From: Candidatus Binatus sp. | GTDB taxonomy: Bacteria > Desulfobacterota > Binatia > Binatales > Binataceae | Reading direction: 5' to 3' | NCBI RefSeq assembly: GCF_036567905.1 | Contig: NZ_DATCTO010000091.1 | Location: 1-64,000 of the forward strand | Length of the DNA stretch: 64,000 nucleotides | Shown: one piece after another, positions 52,317 through 61,118 of the stretch | Position numbering within the stretch: the stretch's first letter is position 1 | Layout: every line of letters begins with the position of its first letter | Made by a program: the position numbers and the translations under genes | The notes under the pieces: model-generated | The model's database searches: none | The model's input: only the letters and a program-made list of their open reading frames with translations | What the model was told of the DNA's origin: nothing

Positions 52317-52333
52317 AACAGTGAAACAGTGAA
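52305..52333. repeat. Tandem repeat of an 8-bp unit across the CLC stop codon
   Basis: GTGAAACA is repeated three times with a partial fourth unit, beginning in the last codons of the CLC gene and running past its TGA. The stop lies inside the repeat, so slippage by one 8-bp unit would alter the C-terminus. Confidence 0.7.
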
Positions 52334-52354
52334 GATGTCGCGGTCCGTAGAAGC

Positions 52355-53320
52355 TTAGTTCACAAGGTTGACGGGATGGCCGTCCAGAAATGCTCGCACA
52401 TTGGCGATCGCGGTATCGAGCAGCCGCGTTCGCGCTTCCTTCGATGCCCACGCGATGTGCGGTGTCACGATGCAATTCTTCGCACGTAAAAGCGGATTGT
52501 CGGCGGAGGGCGGCTCGCTCGAAAGCACGTCAACCGCGGCGCCCGCCAGACGCCCGCGGTTGAGCGCGTCAGCCAGGTCCTGCTCGATGACCAGCGGGCC
52601 ACGCGACGTGTTGATGAGAAAGGCGCTGGGTTTCATCATCGCCAGAGACTTGGCATTGATGATTCCCTGGGTTTGTGGAAGCAGCGGGCAGTGCAGGCTC
52701 ACGGCATCGGCTTGGCGCAGCAGTTCATCGACTTCGCACCATCGAAAGCGGGGCCAGTCGGGAACCGGCCTTCTGGCCGCACCGGCAGCAACCACCCGCA
52801 TTTCGAAAGCCAGCGCGATCTCGGCCACGCGCCGGCCAATCTGACCGAGACCGATTATCCCGATCGTCTTGCCCGCCAGCTCGACCAGGGGCGTTTTCCA
52901 GAAGCTGAAATCCTTTGATCGCGACCACTCTCCGGCGCGGGTCGCGTCGGCGTGAAGGGCCACGTGATGGCACAGCTCGAGCAGCAGCGCAAAGCTGAAT
53001 TCCGCTACCGAGGCCGTCGCATAGGTCGGGATATTGGTGACGGAGATCTTGAGCTCGCGTGCCGCTTGCACGTCGACTACGTCGTACCCGGTGGCCAGTA
53101 CACCGATATAACGGGTACTTTTGAGCTGCCGCAAGATTTGCGCAGACAGCCGGGTCTTGTTGGTCAGCACGATTTCGGCCTCGTGCGCGCGCGCTATGAT
53201 CTGATCGTCCGCGCTATGGTCAAAGACTTGCAGTTCGCCAATCGCGCTGAGCGCCTTCCAGCTCAAATCGCCCGGATTCAAGGCGCGACCATCGAGAACA
53301 ACTATCTTCGTGACGGTCAC
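52355..53320 (-). CDS. D-2-hydroxyacid dehydrogenase
   Basis: Protein of 321 residues. The Rossmann motif GIIGLGQIGRRVAEIA is near residue 150. The catalytic residues of the family are visible: arginine in LINTSRGPLVIEQDLADAL, the glutamate in DVLSSEPPS and the histidine in VTPHIAWAS. It reduces 2-keto acids to D-2-hydroxy acids with NAD(P)H; glycerate/hydroxypyruvate reductase-like activity is most likely. It ends 39 bases from the convergent CLC gene and may be co-transcribed with the UspA gene upstream on the same strand (gap 26 bases). Confidence 0.92.
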   Translation of the reverse strand: MTVTKIVVLDGRALNPGDLSWKALSAIGELQVFDHSADDQIIARAHEAEIVLTNKTRLSAQILRQLKSTRYIGVLATGYDVVDVQAARELKISVTNIPTYATASVAEFSFALLLELCHHVALHADATRAGEWSRSKDFSFWKTPLVELAGKTIGIIGLGQIGRRVAEIALAFEMRVVAAGAARRPVPDWPRFRWCEVDELLRQADAVSLHCPLLPQTQGIINAKSLAMMKPSAFLINTSRGPLVIEQDLADALNRGRLAGAAVDVLSSEPPSADNPLLRAKNCIVTPHIAWASKEARTRLLDTAIANVRAFLDGHPVNLVN

Positions 53321-53346
53321 CTCGATCCGCGTTTATTGAACGGTCA

Positions 53347-53778
53347 TTATTTACGGTTCCGACCGCATACTATTAGCACCGGGCAAGGAGCCTCGCGCTC
53401 GACGCTCTCCGCAATGCTGCCGAGCAGAAACCGATCGAACCCCTTCCTTGCGTGTGTGGCCATGACTATGCAACCGGCATGAATTCGGCGCGCTGCTTCC
53501 AAAATGGACTTGGCCGTGTCATCGCTCTTTTCGACAAGGACTTCGTAGCGAATCTGGCCGCCGAGGTGTTTAACCGCAAGCTCTTCAAGTTTTTCCTTCG
53601 CATCTGACAGAGGCAGTGTCGCCTCTTCATCGGTAAGCGGGAATTTAAAATTCATCGCGTGGAGCAGGTAAAGGCGTCCATCCCGCCCCTGCAGCATGTC
53701 GCGAGCTGTTTTCGCCGCGACAATGGAATTCTCGTCGAAATCTACCGGACAGAGAATATTCTCGAAGAGCGTGGTCAT
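53347..53778 (-). CDS. Universal stress protein (UspA family)
   Basis: Protein of 143 residues from ATG 53778, which follows CGGAGAAAGCG; a longer in-frame extension overlaps the dehydrogenase gene. It has the UspA fold with N-terminal ENILCPVDFDENS and C-terminal CPVLIV. The ATP-binding motif (usually G-x2-G-x9-G-S/T) reads ATHARKGFDRFLLGS: the first two glycines are alanines, so nucleotide binding may be weak. It lies 32 bases downstream of the acyl-CoA dehydrogenase pair and probably shares their transcript. Confidence 0.93.
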   Translation of the reverse strand: MTTLFENILCPVDFDENSIVAAKTARDMLQGRDGRLYLLHAMNFKFPLTDEEATLPLSDAKEKLEELAVKHLGGQIRYEVLVEKSDDTAKSILEAARRIHAGCIVMATHARKGFDRFLLGSIAESVEREAPCPVLIVCGRNRK

Positions 53779-53810
53779 TCGCTTTCTCCGGGTTGAACTT
53801 TCGCCCTGGC

Positions 53811-54917
53811 TCAATACGCGTCCAGCGCGGCGACGCGCTCGCGATGGTACGCGGGCGAGCCGAAGCAGGACTCGTTGAAGCGCGCGCGCTTGAACCACAG
53901 ATGCATATCGTGCTCCCAGGTGAAGCCGATTCCGCCGTGCATCAGCACCGCGCGGTCGGTGCCGCGGCTGTAGATATCGCACAGGCGCGCTTTCGCCATC
54001 GCAGCCGTGCGCGATGCGTCTGCCGCGCCGGTATCCTGAGCGTAGGCGGCGTACCAGAGCATCGCGCGCGCGGGTTCCAGCTCGGCGACGATTTCGGCCG
54101 CGGCGTGCTTGAGCGCTTGGAACGATCCGATCGGTTTGCCGAACTGCTCGCGGACTTTCGAGTATTCCACCGCCATCTCGAGCGCGCGCTCGGTGCCGCC
54201 GAGCGAGTCGGCAGCGATGGCGACGGCAGCGACGTCGATTAGTTTCGCGAAGAGATCGGTTCCGCCGCTAAGCCGCTCGGCGGGAGCGCCCGTGAGCTCG
54301 ACGCTCGAGACGCGCCGCGTCAGATCGAGATTCTTGAGCAAACGGGTCGTCACGCCCGGCGCTTTTGTATCGACGACGAACAGAAGAATTTCACCAGCAT
54401 CGTTTTTGGCGGCGACGACGATGAAATCGGCGACGTTGGCATACGGCACGAACATCTTGGCGCCGTTGAGACGCCATCGGGCGCCGTCTTTCGCCGCGAC
54501 TGCCGCGATGTCAACTGGATCGATGCTGGCGGCGCGCTCGACGATCGCGACCGTGCCGATTGCTTTGCCCTCGGCGAGCGCGGTGAGCCATTTTGAATTG
54601 AGCTGCTCGGAGCCGCCGAGTTTGAGCGCGCTGGCCGCAAGCACGGACGAGAACAAAAACGGCCCCGGCATCGCAGCGTAGCCGCCCTCTTCGAGAATCA
54701 TCGCCATGTCGAGCATCCCGAGTCCCGCGCCGCCGAATTTCTCGGGAACGACGAGCCCGCTCCATCCGAGCTTGGCAATCTGGGCGTAGAGTTCGCGCGG
54801 ATAGCCGTCATCGGCGGCCATTATTTTGCGCACGAACGCGCCGGCGCATTCGCCGCTGAGAAACGCGCGCGCGCTTTCCTTGAGCTGCTGTTGTTCTTCG
54901 CTGAGACCGAAATCCAT
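53811..54917 (-). CDS. Acyl-CoA dehydrogenase, beta-type subunit of a paired enzyme
   Basis: Protein of 368 residues with the three-part acyl-CoA dehydrogenase fold (N helices, middle beta barrel, C helices). The C-terminal segment HGGIGFTWEHDMHLWFKRA is family-typical, while the middle domain WRLNGAKMFVPYANVADFIV is shortened relative to canonical enzymes. It follows the alpha-type subunit gene by 29 bases on the same strand. Such pairs form alpha2beta2 enzymes (as ChsE/FadE pairs in steroid side-chain degradation), in which neither subunit alone has a full FAD site. Substrate class is inferred, not shown. Confidence 0.9.
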   Translation of the reverse strand: MDFGLSEEQQQLKESARAFLSGECAGAFVRKIMAADDGYPRELYAQIAKLGWSGLVVPEKFGGAGLGMLDMAMILEEGGYAAMPGPFLFSSVLAASALKLGGSEQLNSKWLTALAEGKAIGTVAIVERAASIDPVDIAAVAAKDGARWRLNGAKMFVPYANVADFIVVAAKNDAGEILLFVVDTKAPGVTTRLLKNLDLTRRVSSVELTGAPAERLSGGTDLFAKLIDVAAVAIAADSLGGTERALEMAVEYSKVREQFGKPIGSFQALKHAAAEIVAELEPARAMLWYAAYAQDTGAADASRTAAMAKARLCDIYSRGTDRAVLMHGGIGFTWEHDMHLWFKRARFNESCFGSPAYHRERVAALDAY

Positions 54918-54946
54918 GATTGTACCTTCGCTCTTTCCTGGTTAAC

Positions 54947-56134
54947 TCAACGGGATTTCGGCATTTTGAGGCCGCGCTCCGCGATGATGTTTTTCTGGAT
55001 GTGCGACGTGCCGCCGCCGATCACCAGCCCGAGCGAGAACATCCACTCATACGGCCAGTAGCCGCGATCGAGCACGGCTTCGTCGTCGCGCGCGAGCATC
55101 GAGTAGTCGCCCATCGCCTCCATCGCGGCGGTGGCGAGGTCGTGATTCAACTCGGTGCCGACCAGCTTGTTGATCATTGCCTCGACGCCCGGATTCTTGC
55201 CGCGAATCTGATCGGTCAGTTGGCGCAGCGCGTGATAGCGCATCGCCTCGACGCGGATCTCCAGCTCCACCAGCCTTTGGCGGAAGACGGGATCCTGGCT
55301 GAGCGGACGGCCGCCGCGCTTGATCGATTTGGCAAGTGCGAGCAGGCGATTGAAACGCTGCTCGCTGCCGCTGGCCGAGCCGAGCATGTTGCGCTCGTGA
55401 AAGAGCGTGGCGTTGGCGACGATCCATCCTTCGTTGAGCTTGGCGACCAGATTTTTGCGCGGCACGCGGACGTTGTCGAAGAACACTTCATTGAAGCCGC
55501 GATCGCCGGTCATCTGAGCCAGGGGACGCACGGTGATTCCCGGCGTGTGCATGTCGATAAGCATGTACGAAATGCCGCGATGCTTGGGCGCTTCGGGGTC
55601 GGTGCGCACCAGGCAGAACATCATGTCGGCGTATTGCGCGCCGGAGGTCCAGACTTTCTGGCCGTTGACGACGAACTCATCGCCGACGATTTCCGCGCGC
55701 GTCTTCAGCGCGGCGAGGTCGGAACCCGCGCCGGGTTCGGAGTAACCCTGACACCAGATTTCCTCGGCGGTGAGAATCTTCGGCAGGTAGCGCTGCTTCT
55801 GGTCCTCGCTGCCCCACGAGATAAGCGTCGGCCCGAGCATCGAGAGTCCCAATTGGCCGACCAGATACGGCGCCTTCGCCCGGACCATCTCGTCGTTGAG
55901 GATCGATTGCCGCACGGGATCCAACGCCTGGCCGCCGTATTCCTTGGGCCATGCGAGCGCGACGTAGCCCGCCTGGTACAGTCCGCGCTGCCAGGCCTTG
56001 GCCTTGGCGATCCAGGTCTTGTCATCGCGGCCCTCGCTGTCACCCGACAGGCCGCTGCTCGGCATGTTCTCGGCGAACCAGCTGCGGACCTTTAGCCGAA
56101 ATGCTTCTTCTTCGGACGTGAATTGAAGATCCAT
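54947..56134 (-). CDS. Acyl-CoA dehydrogenase, alpha-type subunit of a paired enzyme
   Basis: Protein of 395 residues. CQGYSEPGAGSDLAAL and WTSGAQYADMMFCLVRTD are the flavin-domain signatures, and the C-terminus ends GGGTSHIQKNIIAERGLKMP, the segment that contacts FAD in the neighbouring subunit. It begins an apparent operon: this gene, the beta-type subunit (29 bases later), UspA and possibly the hydroxyacid dehydrogenase. It introduces a double bond into an acyl-CoA. Bulky substrates (steroid or long-chain) are typical of paired enzymes, but not proven here. Confidence 0.92.
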   Translation of the reverse strand: MDLQFTSEEEAFRLKVRSWFAENMPSSGLSGDSEGRDDKTWIAKAKAWQRGLYQAGYVALAWPKEYGGQALDPVRQSILNDEMVRAKAPYLVGQLGLSMLGPTLISWGSEDQKQRYLPKILTAEEIWCQGYSEPGAGSDLAALKTRAEIVGDEFVVNGQKVWTSGAQYADMMFCLVRTDPEAPKHRGISYMLIDMHTPGITVRPLAQMTGDRGFNEVFFDNVRVPRKNLVAKLNEGWIVANATLFHERNMLGSASGSEQRFNRLLALAKSIKRGGRPLSQDPVFRQRLVELEIRVEAMRYHALRQLTDQIRGKNPGVEAMINKLVGTELNHDLATAAMEAMGDYSMLARDDEAVLDRGYWPYEWMFSLGLVIGGGTSHIQKNIIAERGLKMPKSR

Positions 56135-56344
56135 GTGCGAGACACTCCTGCGGTCGTGATTGCGCTTCGGCTCGGGCGTACCGCGGCTTCGCGTCCAGCA
56201 TAGTCAATACCACGTCGCCGCGAAAAGCGCGCATCGCACGCGGGAATCGCGGCTGCAGGCCGATTGCCTGCTCAGATCGGCGTTGTTAGAGTTTTTTTAA
56301 AGTCGATCACAATCCAGTTTTGCCGATAGACCGGGGTTCACAAG

Positions 56345-57922
56345 ATGGCGACGACGATCACCAACGAATGCATCAATTGCGGAGCATGCGAGCCGGAGTG
56401 TCCGAACACGGCGATTTACGCGGGCGGAGCGCCGTGGGAGCTCGACGGCGCGTCGAGTCCCGCAATCGCACAGGACATTTATTACATTGTGCCGTCGAAG
56501 TGCACCGAATGCGTCGGCTTCTTCGACCATGAAGCGTGCGCGGCGGTATGTCCGGTAGATTGCTGCATCCCCGACCCGGCCAACGTCGAGAGCGAAGGCG
56601 TGCTGCACGCGCGCGCGCGCAAGTTGCATCCCGACGAGACGATCCCCGACGAGCCACCGTCGCGCTTTCGCAAACCGGCGGTCGCGGCCAGCGCGCAAGC
56701 GCCCGCGGCCAATGCCGCAGCAGTCGAAGCAGTCGTGCCGGTCGCGCCCAAGCCAGCGCCCGCGCCGGCGGAGGCTGCTAAACCTGCAGCGGCGCCAGCA
56801 GCGGCGGAGGCTGCGAAACCTCCCGTCGCACCAGCAACTGCAGCGGCGCCAACTGCGGCACCCAAGCCCGCGCCTGCTGCAACTGCAGCATCCAAGCCTG
56901 CCGCGGCGGCGGCGGCGAAACCTGTGGTCGCACCAGCAGCGGCGGCGCCGGCAGCGGCGGTGAGTCTCGCGATGATGCGTCTGCCGAAGGACGTCAGTGC
57001 GTTGCCCGGACCAATTGGCGAGAAACATTTCCCCGGCGAGCTCGAAGCTGATTTCGATGCCGTCCTGGCTTCAGTTAACGCTTCGCGGGTTCGCACAGCG
57101 CCGGCGTCGGTGCAAATCGCGCTTCGGCTTGCCGAGCCGGTTCTCGGCGCGATGCCGGCCGGCGTAAAGGCGCGACTCGAAGAGACGGTGGGCAGCAGCG
57201 CAGCATTTTCGAGAGTCCGCTCGACGGCACTCAACCTGGTTCTGAATCTGATTCTGTACCCCGTTGTACTGACTGCGTATGCGGTTGTGGTGCTCGGCGA
57301 CCGGCTGTTTTCGCAGAGTACGGGCGGATGGATCATGCTCGGCGTATTGATTGCGTCGGCGGAGGCCGCGTGGCGTTTGCGCGAGGGAGTGATTCACGCC
57401 AAGCCCGCCGGCGAGCTGACGTATCGCGGATGCTGGTACGGGCTCGGGCTCGCGCCGCTCGGCTCCATGCTCGCACGTGCGATGGGCGCGGGCAGGAGAA
57501 CAGAGCGCAAGGTGGCATTCGACGGGTTCGAGGGCGCCATGCACGAAGACAAGACCGAGCGCGATCGCCGCTACGGGACCGTTTACACCGTCGCCGAGTA
57601 TGCCAACGCGTACCTGGTTCGGCTCGAGATGCCGCGCAAGCTGCCGCTGTCATCGCTCAAGCGGTTGTGGGATTTGCCCGACGAGATGCCCGACTACGAT
57701 TACAACATCATGCTCGGCGACAACGTGCTTGCGGTCAACGCAAGCGTGCGCGGCGAAACGCTGCGCCGATTGTCCTACATCTCGCCGGCGTTCCCGGCCG
57801 ATTTCACGACCCGAATCGAGTTCGGCAAGCCGGTGGTCGCGTTCAAGCATCGGATGCGCGACAAGCTGCTCGAGGTCGTCGTTCTCAAGGCGGAGGCGGC
57901 CCAGTTTCAGCACGCCGCCTGA
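56345..57922 (+). CDS. Ferredoxin-membrane-Hsp20-like fusion protein
   Basis: Protein of 525 residues with an unusual layout. Residues 1-80 are a two-[4Fe-4S] ferredoxin of the YfhL type (C9, C12, C15, C19; C53, C56, C65, C69, with extra C73, C74). Residues about 110-207 are an Ala/Pro/Lys-rich linker (repeated AAKPAAAPAA-type units). Two hydrophobic segments at about 295-317 and 328-344 are likely membrane helices, so the ferredoxin would be tethered at the membrane. Residues about 410-516 (VRLEMPRKLPLSSL, SPAFPADFTTRIEFGKPVV, LLEVVVLK) resemble an Hsp20/alpha-crystallin-type beta sandwich. Function is unknown; electron transfer linked to a membrane partner or chaperoning is inferred. I know no described protein with this set. 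Confidence 0.85.
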   Translation: MATTITNECINCGACEPECPNTAIYAGGAPWELDGASSPAIAQDIYYIVPSKCTECVGFFDHEACAAVCPVDCCIPDPANVESEGVLHARARKLHPDETIPDEPPSRFRKPAVAASAQAPAANAAAVEAVVPVAPKPAPAPAEAAKPAAAPAAAEAAKPPVAPATAAAPTAAPKPAPAATAASKPAAAAAAKPVVAPAAAAPAAAVSLAMMRLPKDVSALPGPIGEKHFPGELEADFDAVLASVNASRVRTAPASVQIALRLAEPVLGAMPAGVKARLEETVGSSAAFSRVRSTALNLVLNLILYPVVLTAYAVVVLGDRLFSQSTGGWIMLGVLIASAEAAWRLREGVIHAKPAGELTYRGCWYGLGLAPLGSMLARAMGAGRRTERKVAFDGFEGAMHEDKTERDRRYGTVYTVAEYANAYLVRLEMPRKLPLSSLKRLWDLPDEMPDYDYNIMLGDNVLAVNASVRGETLRRLSYISPAFPADFTTRIEFGKPVVAFKHRMRDKLLEVVVLKAEAAQFQHAA

Positions 57923-58004
57923 AAAAACCTCGCGAGCTTGAACCGGCGAACGAGCTTGGACCCGCGGATTTGGCGCGCCGGGATTGCAGTTGAGTTTGGT
58001 TGAG

Positions 58005-58481
58005 ATGGCGATCCACATTCGGGACGCCACGGAGCGCGACCTGCCCCGTATCCTCGAGATCGAGCGGCTCGCCTTTCCCGCCCCCTGGACGATTGCCTCC
58101 TTTCAGCGTGAACTGACCCTGCCATTCTCGCGCATCATGGCCGCGCTCCCGGTGGCAAGCCACGAGCATGGGCGCGACGACAACGACAATGGAAAGATTG
58201 CCGGCTTTCTCTGCCGATGGCTGATCGCCGACGAATGCCACGTGCTCAATATCGCCGTGCACCCCCAGTCGCGCCGACTCGGGATCGGCATCGTGTTGCT
58301 AACCGAAGCAATCGCCGAGGCAAGATCGACTGGGGCAGGCATGGTTACGCTGGAAGTTCGCCGTTCAAATCTGGCTGCGCGGCAGCTTTACCGTAAATTT
58401 AAGTTCGAAGAACGGCGTTTGAGGCGACATTACTACGGCCCCGGTGAAGACGCGATCATCATGGAACTAAGGTTGGACTGA
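58005..58481 (+). CDS. rimI: Ribosomal protein S18 alanine N-acetyltransferase-like
   Basis: Protein of 158 residues from ATG 58005 (TTG 57984 would add seven). A classic RimI-type GNAT: EIERLAFPAPWT at the N-terminus, the acetyl-CoA loop VHPQSRRLGIGIVLL (with Arg-Arg-x-Gly-Ile-Gly), and the LEVRRSNLAARQLYRKFKF segment near the end. It would acetylate the N-terminal alanine of ribosomal protein S18 in the cytoplasm. An insert near residue 55 (SHEHGRDDNDNGK) is longer than usual. It lies 82 bases after the ferredoxin fusion and before carD. Confidence 0.9.
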   Translation: MAIHIRDATERDLPRILEIERLAFPAPWTIASFQRELTLPFSRIMAALPVASHEHGRDDNDNGKIAGFLCRWLIADECHVLNIAVHPQSRRLGIGIVLLTEAIAEARSTGAGMVTLEVRRSNLAARQLYRKFKFEERRLRRHYYGPGEDAIIMELRLD

Positions 58482-58554
58482 CCTGATTCGGCGGTCAATT
58501 CCGAACATTGTTCTATCCAGTCTGGCGGCTTTCAGCTTCTTTTTAAGACCGGGG

Positions 58555-58583
58555 TTACAAATCAAGTAACTTTGTGTCATAAT
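58555..58583 (+). promoter_or_regulatory. Candidate promoter for carD
   Basis: TTACAA (58555-58560) and CATAAT (58578-58583) are spaced by 17 bases, about 105 bases upstream of the carD start. They match 5 of 6 and 5 of 6 consensus positions of the -35 and -10 boxes. Confidence 0.55.
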
Positions 58584-58687
58584 GGACCTACATTCCAGGC
58601 TGATCGGATCGGTGATGAACCCATGAACTGCGCGGTTATCAACCCATATCCGAAATCCAAAGCCTGCCATCGAGTGCCATTAGTGCG

Positions 58688-59182
58688 ATGAATTTGCCGT
58701 TCAAGAAGGGTGAAAAAGTGGTCTATCCCGCCCATGGGGTAGCCGTGATTGAAGACATCCAGATGCGGGTTATCTCCGGGACGGAGCGACGTTTCTACAT
58801 GCTCCGAATCCTCGGCACCGAGAAGATGACCATCATGATCCCGACCGAAAACGTCGAGTCGGTCGGGCTTCGGCGCGTTATCGGAAAGGATATGGTGGAA
58901 AAAATTTACCGTATCCTGCGCCAGCGCAAGGTCGAGGTCGATACGCAAACCTGGAACCGCCGCTATCGCGAATATACGGAGAAGATCAAGACTGGTTCTC
59001 CGCTGGAAATCGCCAAGGTGCTGCGCGACCTGTTGGTGCTCAAGAGCGACAAGGAGTTGTCGTTCGGCGAGCGCAAGATGCTCGACACGGCGCGATCCTT
59101 GCTCGTCAAGGAATTGTCGATTGCCAAGGCGCATCCGGAAGAGAAAATCATGGAAGAACTGAAGGTGATCTTCGCGAATTAG
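58688..59182 (+). CDS. carD: CarD-family transcriptional regulator
   Basis: Protein of 164 residues. The N-terminal Tudor-like RNA-polymerase-interaction domain (KKGEKVVYPAHGVAVIEDIQ, residues about 6-60) binds the beta subunit. The C-terminal all-helical DNA-binding domain (WNRRYREYTEKIKTGSPLEI to the end) stabilises open complexes at rRNA and other promoters. The length equals CdnL/CarD proteins of bacteria such as myxobacteria and mycobacteria. A strong intrinsic terminator follows 30 bases after the stop, and a promoter candidate precedes it. Confidence 0.96.
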   Translation: MNLPFKKGEKVVYPAHGVAVIEDIQMRVISGTERRFYMLRILGTEKMTIMIPTENVESVGLRRVIGKDMVEKIYRILRQRKVEVDTQTWNRRYREYTEKIKTGSPLEIAKVLRDLLVLKSDKELSFGERKMLDTARSLLVKELSIAKAHPEEKIMEELKVIFAN

Positions 59183-59212
59183 CCGCCGCCGTCAATTCAA
59201 TTGTGTGAATAG

Positions 59213-59244
59213 GGCCGGGATTTTCTCCCGGCCTTTTCATTTTT
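59213..59244 (+). terminator. Intrinsic terminator of carD
   Basis: GGCCGGGA/TCCCGGCC form a perfect 8-base stem with a 5-base loop, followed directly by TTTTCATTTTT. This is the clearest rho-independent terminator in the window and lies 30 bases past the carD stop codon. Confidence 0.9.
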
Positions 59245-59283
59245 GTCGAGACGGCCTGCGATTTTGTTGAAGGCAAAGATTCG

Positions 59284-60054
59284 GTGTGCGAATCTCGCTG
59301 GCATGGCAAAGTGGCGAATAATCCTGCACGCGGCGATTTCCTCGGGCACGGCCGTAAATTGAAAGCCTCGGCGATCATCGTTGCGGCGGGCAGCGGCGTG
59401 CGGCTTGGGCCGGGCGTGCCCAAGGCGTTCGTGAAGATCGGCGGCCGCACGATGCTCTCGTATTCGCTCGGCGCCGTCGGACAAGTCAGTGCGATCGGCG
59501 AAGTTGTGATAACAGTGCCCGAGGGATTCGAAAGCGCGGCGCGCGCCGAAGCCGCGGCGGCCGGGCTTGGCGTGCCGGTCAAGATTACGCCGGGCGGTAT
59601 CGAGCGGCAGGATTCGGTTCGAATCGCGCTCGGGCTGACCAGCTCAGAGAGCGAGCTGGTGATCGTGCACGACGCGGCGCGTCCGCTGGCACGGCCTGCA
59701 ATCTTCGAGGCGTGCATGGCGGCAGCGGCGCGGGCCGGCGGTGCGATCGCGGCGATCCCGGTGGCCGATACGTTGAAGCGCGTCGCGGACAGCGGCAGCG
59801 CGATCGTAGAGACCGTCGGGCGGGCCGGGCTATGGCAAGCGCAAACTCCGCAGGCATTTCGCCGCGCGGTGCTGGTCGCGGCGCATCAGCGCGCAGTCAA
59901 CGAGGGAATCGTCGCGACCGATGACGCGGACCTGGTCGAGCGGACGGGAGTTCGCGTCGAAGTGGTCGAAGGCTCGACCGCGAACATCAAGATCACGACA
60001 CCATCCGATCTCGCGATCGCCGAGGCAATCATCGCCGCTGGGATGGCGCAGTAG
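59284..60054 (+). CDS. ispD: 2-C-methyl-D-erythritol 4-phosphate cytidylyltransferase
   Basis: The IspD fold begins at KASAIIVAAGSGVRLGPGVP, so translation probably starts near TTG 59359 (about 231 residues); the GTG at 59284 gives 256 residues with a family-atypical leader, and neither has a strong ribosome binding site. Signatures include the CTP-binding AAGSGxRLG, VIVHDAARPL and TPQAFRR. The enzyme activates MEP with CTP in the non-mevalonate isoprenoid pathway. The partner ispF, often next, is absent here; the following gene is convergent bioB. Confidence 0.93.
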   Translation: MCESRWHGKVANNPARGDFLGHGRKLKASAIIVAAGSGVRLGPGVPKAFVKIGGRTMLSYSLGAVGQVSAIGEVVITVPEGFESAARAEAAAAGLGVPVKITPGGIERQDSVRIALGLTSSESELVIVHDAARPLARPAIFEACMAAAARAGGAIAAIPVADTLKRVADSGSAIVETVGRAGLWQAQTPQAFRRAVLVAAHQRAVNEGIVATDDADLVERTGVRVEVVEGSTANIKITTPSDLAIAEAIIAAGMAQ

Positions 60055-60062
60055 CGCTCGTC

Positions 60063-61058
60063 CTACATCGGCTCCGGCTCGTATCCGGCCCGCTCGATCA
60101 GCTCGCGGGTTCGCGACCAGTCCCATCCCGCGGTGGTCAGGTAGCCGTTGACGAAAATCGAATTCACCGCGCTGAACAATTCGGCTTGGCGCGCGCCAAC
60201 ATTGAGTTCACGGCCGCCCGCCGCGCGGACCTCGCTGCGCGGATTGAGGATGCGGAACAGGCACGCGGCCTTGAGACACTTCTCGGGCGTGAGCGCGCGC
60301 CTGGACTCGAGCGGGGTGCCCTTTATCGGATGCAGAAAATTCAGCGGCACCGAATCGATCGCGAGGCGCCGCGTCGAGTAGGCGAGATCGATTATGTCAT
60401 CGTCGGTCTCGCCCATCCCGATGATTCCTCCCGAGCAAGTCGATAATCCCGCTGCGCGCACGTTGCCGAGAGTCTCTACCCGATCGTCCCAGGTGTGCGT
60501 CGTGCAAATTTCCGGATAGAAGCGGCGGCTGGTGTTGAGGTTGTGATTTATCCATCCCGCGCCCGCGCTCTTGAGCTCGCCCGCCTGCCCGCGGTTCATC
60601 AGGCCGATCGACAGGCACAGCTCCAGCCCCGGCAACTCGGCGCGGATTCGATCGCACGCCTCGCCGAGATGCTCGACATCATTGCGCGCCGGACCGCGCA
60701 TGCTGCAGACCATGCAGTAGCGGCGCGCGCCGCTCTCGACCGCGATTCGTGCGCCCTCGATCAATTTGGCGGCGCTCTGCATCTTGTAAACCGGGATATC
60801 GGCTTTCGAGATGCGCGATTGCGAGCAATAGCTGCAATCCTCGGCGCAGATGCCGCTTTGCGCATTGCGCAGCATGCAAATCTTCACCCGGCGGCCGAAT
60901 GCGGCCTCGCGCACGGCGCTCGTCGCGGCGAGCAAATCAGCCAGCCGATGGTCGGGGCAATTCAGGATTGCCGCGGCGGTCTCGCGTGCGATTTCTTTTC
61001 CGGCCAGCACTTCTTCGGCCATCCGATCGAGATCGATTTCCTCAAACTTCAACATCAC
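60063..61058 (-). CDS. bioB: Biotin synthase
   Basis: Protein of 331 residues (GTG 61058; ATG 61055 is equally good, with AAGGA upstream). The radical-SAM cluster motif is GICAEDCSYCSQS, and the family region CSGGIIGMGETDDDIIDLA is intact. It inserts sulfur into dethiobiotin to make biotin, which the acyl-CoA carboxylase at 33902-37348 needs. The other bio genes are not in the window. It is third in a minus-strand row after cysK and larE (gap of 60 bases to larE), all handling cysteine-derived sulfur. Confidence 0.96.
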   Translation of the reverse strand: MMLKFEEIDLDRMAEEVLAGKEIARETAAAILNCPDHRLADLLAATSAVREAAFGRRVKICMLRNAQSGICAEDCSYCSQSRISKADIPVYKMQSAAKLIEGARIAVESGARRYCMVCSMRGPARNDVEHLGEACDRIRAELPGLELCLSIGLMNRGQAGELKSAGAGWINHNLNTSRRFYPEICTTHTWDDRVETLGNVRAAGLSTCSGGIIGMGETDDDIIDLAYSTRRLAIDSVPLNFLHPIKGTPLESRRALTPEKCLKAACLFRILNPRSEVRAAGGRELNVGARQAELFSAVNSIFVNGYLTTAGWDWSRTRELIERAGYEPEPM

Positions 61059-61118
61059 TGATTCCTTGTGGCTTGAAAAATGCGCGCGCCGCAGATTTAG
61101 AAGGTTTCCGAAACTCGA

